From the NCBI GenBank assembly GCA_029532625.1, contig JARFXM010000003.1, positions 2,356,001 through 2,420,000 on the forward strand: DNA of 64,000 nt, given 5' to 3'. Shown in pieces: positions 22,401 through 35,421 of the stretch. How positions within the stretch are numbered: the first letter of the stretch is position 1; each line of letters opens with the position of its first letter. The notes below the pieces were generated by a model. The model saw nothing but the letters and a program-made list of their open reading frames with translations, searched no databases and was not told where the DNA came from. The DNA comes from Lomentospora prolificans (Eukaryota; Ascomycota; Sordariomycetes; Microascales; Microascaceae). Position numbers and translations under genes: made by a program.

Positions 22401-25400
22401 TCAAGCGCTCTATTCCTAATACTTATTCCAGGCCCGCCATTGTTGTTCACTCTGCAAGGTGGCTACTTTCGGAGACGCTCAGGAACGAGATGCTCAGAGA
22501 TAGACACGCCGCGTCTGTTCTGGGCGCCTTGCAGGATGCGGATGGCGTCGGAAAGCGATTTCGGCCTTCTGCTGTCTCAGTGCTATGATGTTCGTGAATG
22601 CGGTACTGCTATTATAAGCCTAGCCATAAGTGTAACTTGGACATACATGGAACATCCACCTTTTCTGATGTCCATCTTCAGGTCAAGACTTAGGGCTTTT
22701 AATTTTTTTAAAAAAATAAATAAAATAAAATGCAAGTTACCTTTGCACTCTTGCACTCTTGCACTTTAGCTCTGCCTTGCCTTCTTCCCCGGGTCTCGGA
22801 ACGTAGTGATAATAAGGGACATAGTGACGACGGAACCCAAGGGCACAGACGGGGCCGAGTGGGGCGTGATGTTCTCCCAGGTGCCGAAGCGTAGTCTGGG
22901 GGGTTGCAGCCGGTGTGGGTTACTTTATTTAGTGGTGACTCTTGCATCTTGCCCTGGCATCGCCGTTACAGACATTAGACGGCGTCGACGCCGTTTGGTC
23001 CTGTTGGAACCGAGTTGTGCTTCCCTTGCAAGGATATCACTCATGACTCGAGGTTGGGGGTGCTAACACCGGAATTTCCCAGCAGATGTGTCCTACCTAC
23101 GATATCGGGAGGGTGGTTGGCGGGTCGGCCGGTGTGTTGGAGAGGTATGTACATAGTAACCAAAGGCTGGCTGTCCCGCCACCGACGGGCCATTAGCTCC
23201 GTGCGAACCGACCGAGAGCCGGATCGTTCCCCCTTTATCTGGCACAACACACAACCGGGGTTGGGTGCCTGAAGGGCCCTTGGTCTCCGCACAAGCGATT
23301 TTAATGGGTAGGTTGAAAGTCGAAATTTGCCTCAACTCTGATTTGGGAATAAAAAATAGACAGTGTACCTTACTACCAGACGGAAGTGCTGTTCGGATTA
23401 TTGATGGGTGTGGGATAGTGATAACCCTGACGTTTGCTCAATCAAAGTGCCAACGAGAACTAGCTCTGAATCAAAGAGTGTGAGGCTCCATTGATGGTGA
23501 CCACAAATAAGGCCAGGATGTAATTCCACCAGGGAATTTTCTTCATGCAATGTGCTGTCGTGTCTGCCTGCTTTGTAGCACTTCACCTTCTTTATCATAA
23601 AAAAGAGTGAAATGCAGATGGACGCGGACCAAGGAGCAAACTTCTCCCAGTCCTTAATTATACAGTATCTAGGCCTCAATGTCAGTCCACTCCTTGTTAA
23701 ATCAAATACTCGCTGGCATTCCCAAATGCCAGCTTTAGCGCCTGGTATCTGTGGGTATAATACTCTCAATCATCCATGTACCCTTACTCAAGGTCTACTT
23801 CGAGCGAACCTAAAGCGGAATTCAAAAACAACACGACACCACTCTTATGCCTACAACCGTCAAGCGCTACGACCACGTCACCTGCGAGGTCTACCTGGAA
23901 TACCTTGTGTGTAGATAATGCTCCATCGCAGTGCTTTCTACCCACTCATTCTACTCTATCACTCAATTTCGCAGTGCATCCGGGTATCTGAATCAAGTGA
24001 GGCTTCGTATAGTTGTCGTTCCTGCCTCTGCTATCACTTGCTTGTTTGTTCGTTCTCGGTGTCCTTGATTTGATGTACCCAACATTCACCTGCACTCGTT
24101 TCTATCCACGGAATATTCTCGTTATCGGATCCCATCTTCAGGACTTAATATGCATCACTGCATAATATGGGTCTTATCTGACTTACATCTTACCATCTCC
24201 AGGCCGTACGCTTTTCTATTCGTTCTCTCCGGGTAACTAACGCTGTGGGATCTAATTCTCTTCTAACCTTAGGCGGCTCAAAATTGGAATATTAGTGGTC
24301 GATCAGTATTCTCGGAGTTACTGTTCTCATATCCAGGCATGAGATCCGGCCAATTTTGGACCCATGGAGGTCTCATTGATGCTACGTAAGAAACATGTTA
24401 GCAGCTATGCCCATCCTCACATTATCCCGACCTCGCCCCCTCGCCCACGATACCGAAGGCTAAACGGCACAGTATGGTGCCGCGGATAACCTCCATCTAG
24501 GAATAGAATAGTTACCTATGTCTCTCCTCTCTCTCTCTTCCTTCTTTCTGAGGTATTACCTGTTGCCAACGATCGACAGCCATAGCCATATGTATGTGGC
24601 TCGCCCACTAGCATGAATGGCGGTCTTCAATCCCCAGATGTACCTATTTCCTGTTCCATACCGCTATATTCTGCATTATTCTGTTCTCTTCATTGGAATT
24701 TTTATGCAAGAAGCCCACAGCCCAGTGTATGCCACTAGGCTAGTATCTCGAAAGAGGAAGAGAGGGAGCGATCGGTTGAGGTCTTGCTGCCCGCTACGGG
24801 AGAGGAAGGAGTGACGTGTCCTATCCTTCGCTTCTCGCTCATTTGCACCTACCTTTCCTCCTGTCATGCATCTACAGGCTAGGCTTACACAGCTGTGGGC
24901 ATGGAGGCAGGTGCGAGTCAAAGGGTACTCTAGATGCGGGTGGTGCAGGCCGGTGGCAGACAACGGCTAAAAGCTCTACAGACCATGATGACGAACGGCT
25001 TCCGAGACGCAGTTAGGCCGGGAACAAGTTTTGAACGCTTCTGTCCTGCATATTATGAGAGGAAGACGAAATCATCATAACTCCATCTACCGGTTTGTTG
25101 CAGTGCCGCAATTTCTTCTTGGTGACATAACAGGAGATAGATCTCAAGCGCCAAGCTTTGTCAACTCTCGAAGACTCTCCTTGTCCCGCGCCAGTGAAGT
25201 TGGCGATATCCATATAAGTCCATCACAGACCCCTTTTCTGTACACGTTTTAGACAGTCTGTTCTCTCACTACGGCCTCTAACAGACTGCCTATATCTATC
25301 TGTGGATTTGAGGGCCGCTCCTGCCGCGGTGCTCGTCCTATCTTTTGACCAGGCGACCTTCTTCCATTCAAACTAGACACATCATAGATCCATCTCGGTT

Positions 25401-25447
25401 CCTTCTCGTGGATTATCTATTTTCGATCTCGGCTCTCCCAATAAAGG
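19438..25447. other. 6 kb gene-free region upstream of the PKS
   Basis: Six kilobases without a supportable gene. The longest frames (such as 22155-22769 plus, 204 codons) lack any recognisable motif and are scrambled in composition. No transposase, integrase or reverse transcriptase fragment was recognised and no long terminal repeats were seen by eye. Minor features are a poly-T/poly-A junction near 22700-22732 and an 8-bp tandem repeat just after it. The region may be regulatory, a decayed locus, or relics of repeats mutated past recognition. Confidence 0.5.
22743..22766. repeat. Short tandem repeat, 8-bp unit x3
   Basis: Three consecutive copies of TTGCACTC, the last ending in T instead of C. 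It follows an A/T-rich low-complexity tract. Confidence 0.8.
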
Positions 25448-25460
25448 CGGGTATAAACCG
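25448..25460. promoter_or_regulatory. PKS core promoter: TATA box inside a CGG-N7-CCG palindrome
   Basis: A TATAAA lies at 25452-25457, about 170 bp before the PKS start codon, a normal distance once a leader is allowed for. It is flanked symmetrically by CGG (25448-25450) and CCG (25458-25460); with the outer bases this is GCGG-N7-CCGC. Inverted CGG triplets are the classic target of Zn2Cys6 transcription factors, which often control fungal secondary-metabolite genes. That this site is used is inference. Confidence 0.5.
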
Positions 25461-25625
25461 CTTAGCGAACCCTTCCTTGGGCTAAGGTCTAAGCTCTCCA
25501 GGGATTATTCCGGCCAGAGATTTATTCTCAACCCAGCTTCGGCCCCCAGCACTGTTCAAACAAATAGACGCCGACGCTAAGTTCACTCTTCTCAGTTAAT
25601 TTCTACATACTCAAGGCTCTCCACT

Positions 25626-28600
25626 ATGTCAGCCGAGTTCGATATTGGGCTAGCACCACCACAACGGAGTCCCTATAGACCGGAATGTGATGCTAGACTG
25701 TACAATACCCATGCGATAGCTATTTGTGGGATCGGGCTTCGTCTTCCGGGTGGGATAAAGAATACTGGGGACTACTGGGAGCTGTTGATCAACGGCAGGG
25801 ATGCCTGTGGTCCTATCCCTCCCAGCCGGTATAATATCGACGCGTTTGACGATTCCCTGGGGGGAAAGGGCGGAATCAAAGCCCGAAAAGGGTACTTTCT
25901 CGATGAAGACCTATCAGCACTAGACACATCCTTCTTCTCATTGACCAGGAAAGAGGTTGAGAGCTGTGATCCTCAACTGCGCCGCCTCCTTGAAGTCGTG
26001 AAAGAGTGCCTCGACGACGCTGGCGAGATTAACTACAGAGGCCAAGCCATTGGCTGTTATGTGGGCACATTTGGGGATGATTGGTTGCTTATTGGCTCGA
26101 AAGAGACTCAGCATCAGGATGGATACGGATATCTCGCCACGGTAAATGGGGACATGATGCTGGCAAATCGGGTGTCGTACGAATACGACTTCCGAGGCCC
26201 TAGGTATCCGGTTTACCCTCCAAAGCTGTACCAGAATCAAGTCAAACTAACTTTTCATCCAGTTCCATCATAAAAACAGGATGTTCCGCATCGCTTGTCG
26301 GCTTACACGAGGCATGCCGTGCGATCCAGAACGGCGATGCAACTTCGGCTGTTGTGGCAGGTACCAGCATTATTTTAACACCAACAATATCCGCATCGTT
26401 TACGTCAGAAGGCATCTTGGCCCCCGATGGGTCATGCAAAACATTCGATGAGAATGCGAATGGCTTTGCTAGAGCTGAGGCGATATCCGCGATATATATC
26501 AAGCCTTTAGAAGTTGCCCTTCGGGAAGGTTGTCCTATACGGGCAGTAATCAAGGGGTCTGGAACAAACTGCGATGGTAGAAGCGAGGGATTGCTCAAAC
26601 CAAGTGCGGGGGCTCAGGAAGCATTAATTCGCAAGGTTTATTCTGAGAATGGGCTAGATCCGAGGGAAACAGCTTTCGTCGAAGTCAGTCACTTGGTGGA
26701 CTCTATCTTAGCTTCCACCTCATTCAGCAGTAGTTAAGAGCACTACTAACAAGGTCTTCTGTTTTAGTGTCACGGAACAGGTACTCCTACGGGAGATCCG
26801 ATCGAGGCTAATGCCGTTGGTAATGTTTTCGGCGAGTCCGGCGTCTATATTGGCTCTGTGAAACCCAATATCGGACACGCTGAAGGGGCATCCGGCCTAA
26901 ATAGTGTCATCAAATGCGTCCTGGCGCTTGAACACAAAATAATCCCACCCAATATCAAATTTGAGAAACCCAATCCTAAGAGTAAGTGAAGCTAGCTGCC
27001 AGTAAAGAAAGCCTTCATATTCCTTCGAACATCAGTTGGCTGACAGCTTCGCCATTTCATCTTTAGTTTCTTTCAGGGAGAAGAAGCTCTATGTGCCAAC
27101 CCGGCCTACACAATTTCCTAGCGGCAAGCTGGCGCGCGTGAGCATCAACTCTTTTGGTATTGGAGGAACAAACGCTCATGTAAGACAAATTCCCAATCTT
27201 ATCACCTGAATAATGTCTAATGGAACTTGCAAGGTTATTCTTGACGCATTTGAATCGTTTAAATCGCTTCCAGCGTCGCCTTCTTTGGAGCGCCCGGAGC
27301 TAATCCTCCTCTCCGCCAACACGGAAAAGTCTCTCCAAACATCTATAGCTCAATATGAGGATTTCATTACGAAAAGCTCTAAGATTTCGCTATCTGACTT
27401 GGCATATACCCTATCCTTTCGTCGAGAGAGACTCGCTCACAGGGCCTTTGCCCTAGCCCAAGACAGGAGCATTATTGAAACCTGGGTCTCGGCAAAGTCT
27501 CCAAGTGCGTCCCCTCAAGTATACATGGTATTTACTGGGCAAGGGGCAAACTGGCCTGGGATGGGGAGAGAGCTTATTGAAAAGGATGAGCTTTTCAGGA
27601 GCGACATTGGACTTATGGATGCTATCCTGTGTCAGTTGGCGCACCCGCCGTCTTGGTCAATGACTGGTAAGATAACTACTTGAAAACGGAACTTTTAACT
27701 ACGTACTCTAACACACCCCGCAGACGAAATAATGAGATCCAAAGAGAGTAGCAGAGTCCATCTACCGGAGGTGTCTCAACCCCTGTGTACGGCGATTCAG
27801 ATTGCGTTGTTCAATCGGCTCTCTCATATGCGCGTCCGCCCTGGCGGTGTAGTGGGCCACTCGAGTGGCGAAATTGCAGCGGCCTACGCTGCTGGTGCAA
27901 TATCTATGGAAGCAGCGATAATAATTGCGTACTATCGTGGATATGTAGCTTCACGACTAGCTTCCCGCGGCAGAATGGCCGTTGTCGGCCTTTCTGTCGA
28001 CGAGGTAGTTCCACTGCTTACCGAAGGTGCTGTTGTGGCATGCGAAAACAGCCCCAATAATACTACTGTCTCGGGTGAGAGTAAAGCAGTCTTAGGAGTT
28101 TTAGAAAGAGTCAAGTCTCTACATCCGGGCGTTCTGGTAAAGTCATTGAATATTGATGTCGCCTACCACTCCCGTAAGTCGCAGCCGTTTGAATAGCTCT
28201 TACAAGTTACTTACCTGTTGTCCAACAGATCATATGCATGCCCTCTCAGAGGAATACTCTAATCTATTATCTTCGGATTTACCAAGGTTTCCCTGCTCGC
28301 TACGGAGGCTATCGACACCATTATTCTCGAGTGTAACAGGCGAGATTGTCGAGTCGCTGCACAGCTTTGGAATAGAGTACTGGCTGTCAAACCTTGTCTC
28401 CCCGGTAAAGTTCTCAACAGCTGCCTCTTCAATACTCGACACGTACGGGGGCGGGGTCTTCCTTGAGATTGGTCCTCACTGTGCTCTTCTCGGCTGCCTC
28501 CGACAGATAGCAGCGGGAATGTCGCAGTCGTGCTCCTACATCAGTACACAGACGCGGGGCAAGGATTGCTTCGCAAGCTTCATGGTATCTGTTGGCAGAC

Positions 28601-31600
28601 TGTACCAGGAATCCATAGACGTCGACTTAACATCATTTTACCAATTCCCGAAAACGCTATCAGATCTTCCTACATATTCATGGGATCATAGCCAGGCTCT
28701 TTGGTACGAGAGCAGAGTTTCGAAAGACTGGAGGTTTCGGGGATACCCCCATCATCCTCTTCTTGGTGTTCGTATACCGGAAACATCTGATATTCACCCT
28801 CAATGGCGGAACGTTATTCACTTGGGAGATGTACCGTGGCTTTCAGACCATAGAATTGGGCGAGATGTTGTCTTTCCTATGGCTGGGTATGTCTGCGTCG
28901 CTGGTGAAGCAGTCCGGCAGATTACGGGAACAGAAGGCGGGTATAGCGTTGGGCATGTCGTGGCTAAAGCAGCATTGGTGTTATCAGAGACGAAGGGAAC
29001 CGAGGTCATTACAACTCTTCGGAGGCACCAGTTAACGGATATTGATGAACCCAACTCGTTCGAGTTCAGCATAACTTCCTATGCCGGCGCTGGTTGGGTT
29101 ACCCATTGTGAGGGCCAGGTCAAACCTGTCTCCAGGATCATAGGGAACCCCCAATCTCATACAAGCCTGACACGACAGGTTTCACCTGCGCAATTTTATG
29201 ATAACCTCTCGAATTCCGGTGTCAAATTTGGATCCTGGTTCAAACGACTAAAAAATACATCATCTTCAGTTACCGAGCCCCGAGCCGTAGCAGACATTGT
29301 CACCACCGGCGTGGAGCAGTCTGTCGCCTACACTCTTCACCCCGTCATCATAGATGCTTGTTTCCAGCTTGCTCTAATGGCGTCAGTACGAGGCTTGAGC
29401 AGAAACATCTCCAAAATCAGTCTCCCCACACGGCTCAACAGATTAGATGTCAGCCCATGGGCTGAGACGATGCATACTTTGACAGCGCTGGCCTTGACCC
29501 AGAATGGTTCTGTCGTTGTGGAGTGTGCCTCCGAACAAAAGTTCGCCGTGAAACTAGAAGGATTTCACACAAGCGCACTAGATGACGGTATCGAAAATGA
29601 TGATGATCTCGGTAATAAAGATACACATGCTGCAGCGAGATTGGAATGGGTTCCAGATGCCGACTTTATTGATCCAGCACCACTGTTGAAGCCAGCCAGG
29701 TTCAGGAGTGACGAAATAGACTTAATCGAGGAAGTAACGTTTTTGTCTATGCTCCATACTGCGGGGAGGATTGAGAATCTTGAGCCAGGGAAACCGCATT
29801 TCCAAAAGTTTCGTGAATGGCTGAAACGAGAAATATCCGAGTCGACGAGTGGGCGCAACCAGCTTGTTCCAGAGGCCCATCAACTGGCTCAGCTGAGCCC
29901 GGATGAACGGTCACGAAGGATCGATATTCTCTACGAAAGCCTGATGAGAATGGAAAAGCCCGCTCTTATCCAAGGATTAAAGCGCATTCATGACAACTGT
30001 GACAGAATTTTCACCGGGGAACTTGATGCTATCGACCTCCTTACCGAAGGGGGAGTGCTGACCGAATTGTATAACGCGGTTAGTTTCGAATACAGCAGTT
30101 ATGTTCGCCTCTTGTCAAATAACAGACCGACTCTTCGTATCCTCGAAGTTGGCGCTGGGACGGGAGGAACTACCGAGCTTATTCTACGAGACCTGGTGCA
30201 GGGTGGGCTACCTCGATATTCAACTTACACATTTACCGACATCTCTACCGGGTTCTTATCCCAGGCAAAGGAACGATTCAACTACGCTCCAAATATGGAG
30301 TACAAGGCGTTTGATATTTCAAAAGATCCCCTTGATCAAGAATTCGCCCTCTCCTCCTACGATCTCGTTATCGCTGCAAATGTTGTCCATGCAACCCCAT
30401 CATTGAGGGGAAGCCTCTCGAACCTCAACAAGCTGCTCAAGCCGAATGGGACTCTACTTCTAACAGAAATATGTAGTGAACTCCGCGTCCCGGGATATAT
30501 CTTCGGAACGTTTTCCGGCTGGTGGCTTGGAGGAAATGACAACCGAGAATGGGCCCCTTATGTGCCCCTTTCACGATGGGATGAAGAGCTAAAAAAGTCC
30601 GGGTACACTGGGGCGGAAACCGTCGCGCACGACGAGCAGTCGCCGTACACGTGCTGCATTACCATCGTCTCCCAAAAATCATGCCCCAAACATATCCCCT
30701 GCAATAGTAAGGTGGCACTCCTTTCTCTCGACTCAGGCTCTGAAGTTGCGATTGCGATAACATGCGCTCTTGAAGAGCAAGGAATCGAAGTGAATCACAC
30801 TTCGATTGGTGACGATATATCAGAAGATCAAGACGTCATCTCTTGTCTGGGCCTCGAGAGGAATTTCTTCAGGGACATTTCCGAAGAGACACTGAGAAGA
30901 TTCCAATCGTTCATTCGTCAACTAAAATCACAAAAGACACTCTGGCTAACTAGCCCAACTCAAATCGGATGTAAGGATCCATGGTCGGCGCCTTCTATTG
31001 GCGTGACTCGTACCCTACGATCCGAGTTGGCGATTCCTCTCTATACGCTAGAGATCGACCCAGACGAGCAACACTTTTCTACCTTGGTGTTAAGGGTATT
31101 TGAAAAGATACGTGGTGATGAACAAAATGAAAGCCTCGACTCCGATAAAGAATTTGCAATCTGCAACGGCAATGTTTGCATTGGACGATACCAGCCATTC
31201 TCGCTCGTACACGAGATGGAGGAAAAAAACCTCGAAGCGACAGATAGCACACTTGCCCTCGATATTGAACACCGAGGTTCATTGGGGACACTTCAATGGA
31301 AGCGACAAGCGATCAGTGAGACATTACCAGAGGACTCCGTTGAGATCGAATGCAGAGCCGTTGGTCTCAATTTTCGGGATGTGCTAGTCTCAATGGGAGT
31401 TATACCAAAGTCTACCGTCAATCCAGAACTTGGTATTGATTTCTCAGGAGTTGTTCGACGAGTGGGATCGAAGGTACACGATTTGCGTGCTGGAGATCGG
31501 GTATTCGGTTTTGGTCCTAACGGATCGCTGATGGCACGAACAACGGTGCCAAGCGCTCTCGTCAAAAGGATACCGGATAGTCTCAGCTTCGAAAGAGCTG

Positions 31601-33584
31601 CGAGCATTCCAGTCGTCTTCACAGCAGCATTACAAAGTTTACTAAACCTAGGTCATCTCGAGAAGGGTCAGAGCATCCTCATCCATTCGGCATGTGGCGG
31701 TGTCGGAATGGCTGCGATTCAAGTAGCCAGAATGGTCGGTGCCGAGATATTCGCAACTGTGGGCGACGAAGAGAAGATTAACTATCTGGAGAACGAATAC
31801 GGGATACCAAGGAGCAGGATTTTTTGTTCTCGCGACGAGTCATTCTACGAAGGTGTTATGCGGGAAACCAACCATTGTGGAGTGGATCTCGTACTTAATT
31901 CACTCTCCGGAAACTTGCTTCATACCTCTTGGAAATGCGTTGCTTCGTTTGGCACCCTTGTTGAGCTGGGGAAAAGGGACCATCTAGCACATGGAAAGCT
32001 GGACTTGAACCCATTTCTTGCCAATCGGACCTATTCATGCTATGATGGGCTTCAAGTCGCCCACCAACGACCTGAGATGATGGGAAGGTATTTACACCCG
32101 CTTGGAACTATTGAAAAAAGGCACACCTTTCGATTGCTAACCATTGTAGGCTACTCGAGAAATTTCTCGGACTCTACGAGCTTGGTCTCTTGGGGCCAGT
32201 ACCAAAAATAACCACATTTGACGCAATCGAGGCTGAGGCGGCCTTCCGATTTCTCCAAGATGGTCGCCATATTGGAAAAGTGGTTATTTCCTTACCGCAG
32301 GAGCTGGGCGTGGGGCAATCTCCAGCCTTTTCATCCTGTCGAACACTCAAGTTCGATCCCATGGGTGCTTACCTCCTTACAGGTGGCCTCGGTGGACTAG
32401 GCAAAACGACGGCCACTTGGCTTGTGGAGAGAGGTGCCCAGTCATTAGTCTTTTTGTCTCGAAGTGCAGAGAGCGAACATAATGAAGCGTTCATCAGGGA
32501 GTTGGAAGGCATGGGATGTAATGTCGTGTCGGTATCCGGGGCGGCAGAAAAGTTGGAGGATGTCCAGAGAGCAATCAGCAAGTCTCGTGCACCGATCAAG
32601 GGAGTATTCCATCTGGCAATGATCTTGAAGGTAAGAAGGGAGTGTCTGTAACCGTATGGAGATAGGACTAACAAGACTTCCTAGGATGCGCCACTTACGG
32701 ATATGACTCCGACGCAGTGGCATGCGGTTATGAAACCCAAGGTTGATGGAGCATGGAACCTCCATACAGCACTTATTGATCATAAGCTTGACTTCTTCTT
32801 CCTCGCAAGCTCTATAGTAACAACCACGCACTTGCCAGGTCAGGGGAACTATTGTGCCGCGAATACCTTCCTTGAGGCCTTATGTCAGTACCGGCTAGGT
32901 CTCGGCTTGCCAGCTTCTGTCGTTGGTATTTGTCCAATCCGCGGCGCGGGGTTTGTCGCTAGCAGCGCCATGGCGCAAAGAAACATGAAGGCGCAAGGGA
33001 TCTACAGCTTGAACGAACGAGCGTATCTCGACTACGTGGAGCATTCAATACTTTGCAATAAGACCTGGTTCACCGAAGCCGAACCTCTGGTGACGACCCA
33101 GTCAGCGTGGAGGAACGAATCGCACGTTATCATGGGCCTCCGTTCAGAAATGGACCTTAAAGATCCTAACAACAGAACAAATTGGAGACGAGACAGGCGC
33201 ATGGGATTCTACCATAATGTTCAACGGCGAACGACCAAGCCGAGTTCCCTGGGTACAAACAGATTGAAGACGTTCTTAGAGAGGGGTACACGAGAAGGCG
33301 AGGCGGTGTTCTTGTCCGAAGAAGGAGGTCATTTCCTTGCTGAAGAAATCGGTCGTAAAATCAACAGTATTACACTTCGACCTGAGGGAGAGGAGATTGT
33401 CATTTCTGCGAGCCCTGTACTGCTGGGGGTCGATTCCCTGATGGCAACGGAACTGAGAAGGTGGTTTAGGCAGGTGTTTGGTCTCAAGGTCGGGACGCTA
33501 CAGATCCTCAGTGCCGAATCCCTTATCCAGCTGGGACGTATTGTTGGCGAGAGCCTTGCGGAGAAGGCCACTGAGAAGAGATGA
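25626..33584 (+). CDS. Highly reducing type I polyketide synthase
   Basis: Nine exons (25626-26203, 26263-26683, 26768-26981, 27067-27179, 27234-27666, 27724-28173, 28229-32087, 32150-32630, 32685-33584) give 2482 residues with consistent phases. Domains: KS with Cys200 (KTGCSAS), His335 (HGTGTPTGDP) and His370 (KPNIGHAEG); AT with Ser633 (GHSSGE) and YHSHHM, the malonyl-type motif; DH with His944 (SDHRIGRDVVFP) and Asp1112; C-methyltransferase with LEVGAGTGG near 1375-1383; ER with SACGGVGMAA near 1890; KR with TGGLGGLG near 2100 and Tyr2239 (GQGNYCAAN); ACP with Ser2434 (GVDSLMATEL). It should build a reduced, possibly alpha-methylated chain from malonyl-CoA. There is no thioesterase or reductase release domain. 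All seven domains keep their key residues. The KS has CDPQLRR in place of the usual DPQQR context. No tailoring, transport or regulator gene is adjacent; the product is unknown. Confidence 0.93.
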
Positions 33585-34437
33585 ATGAACCCAAACCAGA
33601 GCTTTTAAGAGACATCTGCCAAACACAGGGGAGTGGAACGGGTGAGACGAGAGGATGGCGACTATGCCAAATGATAGATGCGAATGTACAGTAAAAATAG
33701 AGGTGGAGGGGGGTGGTTGTATTTTTTGATTTTTACATTAATTGACTGCTATCAGGTTTACTTCTTCCAGGATTTCCAAGAGCATGTCACTTTTGCTGAG
33801 TCTCCTGTTCCTGTTTGACCTACTCGTAATCACAACATCGAAGATTCTGGGGCTTCAAACAATTGCTGGCTTGCTGGCTGAAGATCGGATAAGGACAGCG
33901 CGATTCACTGCAGGGGAGGGTGATGTCATCTGCACGGTCAAACACTTGCCACTCCCCTGCCACTCCCCTGCCACTTCCCTTCGTCGCCTGGCACCTGGAC
34001 GAATCATAAGCCGTGCCCTGAAAAAGCGGTGCCTCTCCTCGTACTTCGGAGCAGGAGTCCGATTAGTCGCTGGCTGGCTACGGACTCAGAAGTGGGTTGG
34101 ACCTTCCAGCCCCGCCCCCGCCAAACTGCGCTAGCGCAGACGTACTTCGTAGTTTCAGTCAAATCCAAGCCAGTCTGGCAGCTGACCATGAGGAAACCGC
34201 TACTCGTAGCGAAACTAGTAGTGACTACCCACTACTTTCCTTCCTCTCTTTTTTTCTTTGGCTTCAGCCTTTCGGGTTCTTTCTGTTTTCAGATCTTGAT
34301 TTTCAGCTCTCGTCCAGCGTGCTGATGGTGCCCCGTTCTACTTAACTTTTATAAAGCACTGTAAACCCCACGACCGAATTGGCCAATAACTTGGCCTAAC
34401 CTACCCATCTATTGTCATCGGGCTGGCATACAACAAA
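33585..34437. other. Intergenic region after the PKS
   Basis: About 0.85 kb holding the PKS 3' flank and the promoter of the HD-domain gene. A TATAAA at 34350-34355 lies 83 bp before the proposed ATG at 34438. An 11-bp tandem repeat is present at 33948-33980. A 130-codon open frame (33742-34134) has no recognisable features. Confidence 0.5.
33948..33980. repeat. Tandem repeat, 11-bp unit x3
   Basis: Three head-to-tail copies of GCCACTCCCCT, the third with one C-to-T change. It lies in the intergenic region downstream of the PKS. Confidence 0.85.
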
Positions 34438-35421
34438 ATGACGGACCAAAAGCCCGACACTGATGTTAGCGACGCAGTGAAAAGTCAGAATGACCTATCA
34501 GCCTTGCCTTCTTGTTTCTGGTGCCAGCCGACGTAGTGACAACCCGCTAATTAAAGTCGCGTAGTATATAGATCTTGGCTTTGCAGCCACTGCCAAAATC
34601 GAGGGCGCGTGGACGGTTGATAGGGTTCTCGAACAACTCTCAGATGGACCGGCACTCCCTGTGGGATCGTCGTCACCGTTACCCTTTTTCCACCTCCTCG
34701 AGAGGCTGAAGACCACACAACGCGAGGGCTGGAGGCGGTTTGGCATCTCCAGGTGCGTACATTGTACTTGGACTGCCTTTGAGTCCACCCCTCCGCTCTC
34801 CGGCGGCGATAGCAATGCGCATACTGATTTAATGATCGAACAAGCTGCGAGTCTATCGCTGACCACATGTATCGCATGTCAATCCTTACATTCATGACAC
34901 CGCCTGCCCTTGCCGCCCGAATCGACGTGAACAGGTGCATGAAGATGTGCCTGATCCACGACATGGCCGAATCCCTCGTTGGTGACATCACCCCTGTGGA
35001 CGGAGTTCCCAAGACCGAGAAGAACCGTCGCGAAGCCGCCACTGTCGATTTCATGAGCTCCGGTCTGCTCGGAAATGTGTACGGCGGAGCACCCGGGCGC
35101 GAACTCCGCGAGATCTGGCAGGAATATGAGGATTCCATGACACTTGAAAGCCAGTACGTCCACGACATTGACAAGATGGAACTGCTGCTACAGATGTACG
35201 AATACGAGAAGAGGGGTAAGCACGAGCTTGATCTTGGAGAATTTGCTTATGTCGCGACGAAGATTACGCTCCCCGAAGTGGCGGACTGGGCGGACCAGCT
35301 TTTGAAGGAGCGGGAGCAGTTCTGGAGCGAGCGCAAGCACGTGCAGGGCAACAAAGGGGTCACTGGAGGGGTTGGGGAGGAGAGAAAGAAGCAGCAAGAT
35401 GAGTATTACACGAAGGAGTGA
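34438..35421 (+). CDS. HD-domain 5'-deoxynucleotidase-like protein (HDDC2/YfbR type)
   Basis: Exons 2 (34587-34752) and 3 (34845-35421) are firm; exon 1 from ATG 34438 must end in phase 1, most likely at 34483 (donor GTCAGA) or 34513, giving about 262-272 residues. The HD-superfamily metal site is complete: SIADHMYRMS, then CLIHDMAES with the HD pair, and VHDIDKMELL. FFHLLERLKTTQREGWRRFG is the conserved start of the fold in the HDDC2/yeast Ygk1 group. Members hydrolyse deoxynucleoside 5'-monophosphates using divalent metal, balancing nucleotide pools. A charged low-complexity tail (about the last 35 residues) follows the domain. Its closeness to the PKS looks accidental, since it is a household enzyme. 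Only the first exon border is in doubt. Confidence 0.88.

Noticed and set aside
22155..22769. 204-codon plus-strand frame in the PKS-side gap
   Set aside because: Length is within chance expectation for the window, no motif, scrambled composition, and it runs into an A/T low-complexity tract.
33742..34134. 130-codon frame with a hydrophobic start downstream of the PKS
   Set aside because: The hydrophobic start is followed by unstructured sequence containing an 11-bp tandem repeat; no domain, and no second exon could be joined.
34551..35174. 207-codon minus-strand frame
   Set aside because: Antisense shadow of the HD-domain gene, whose conserved motifs are on the plus strand.
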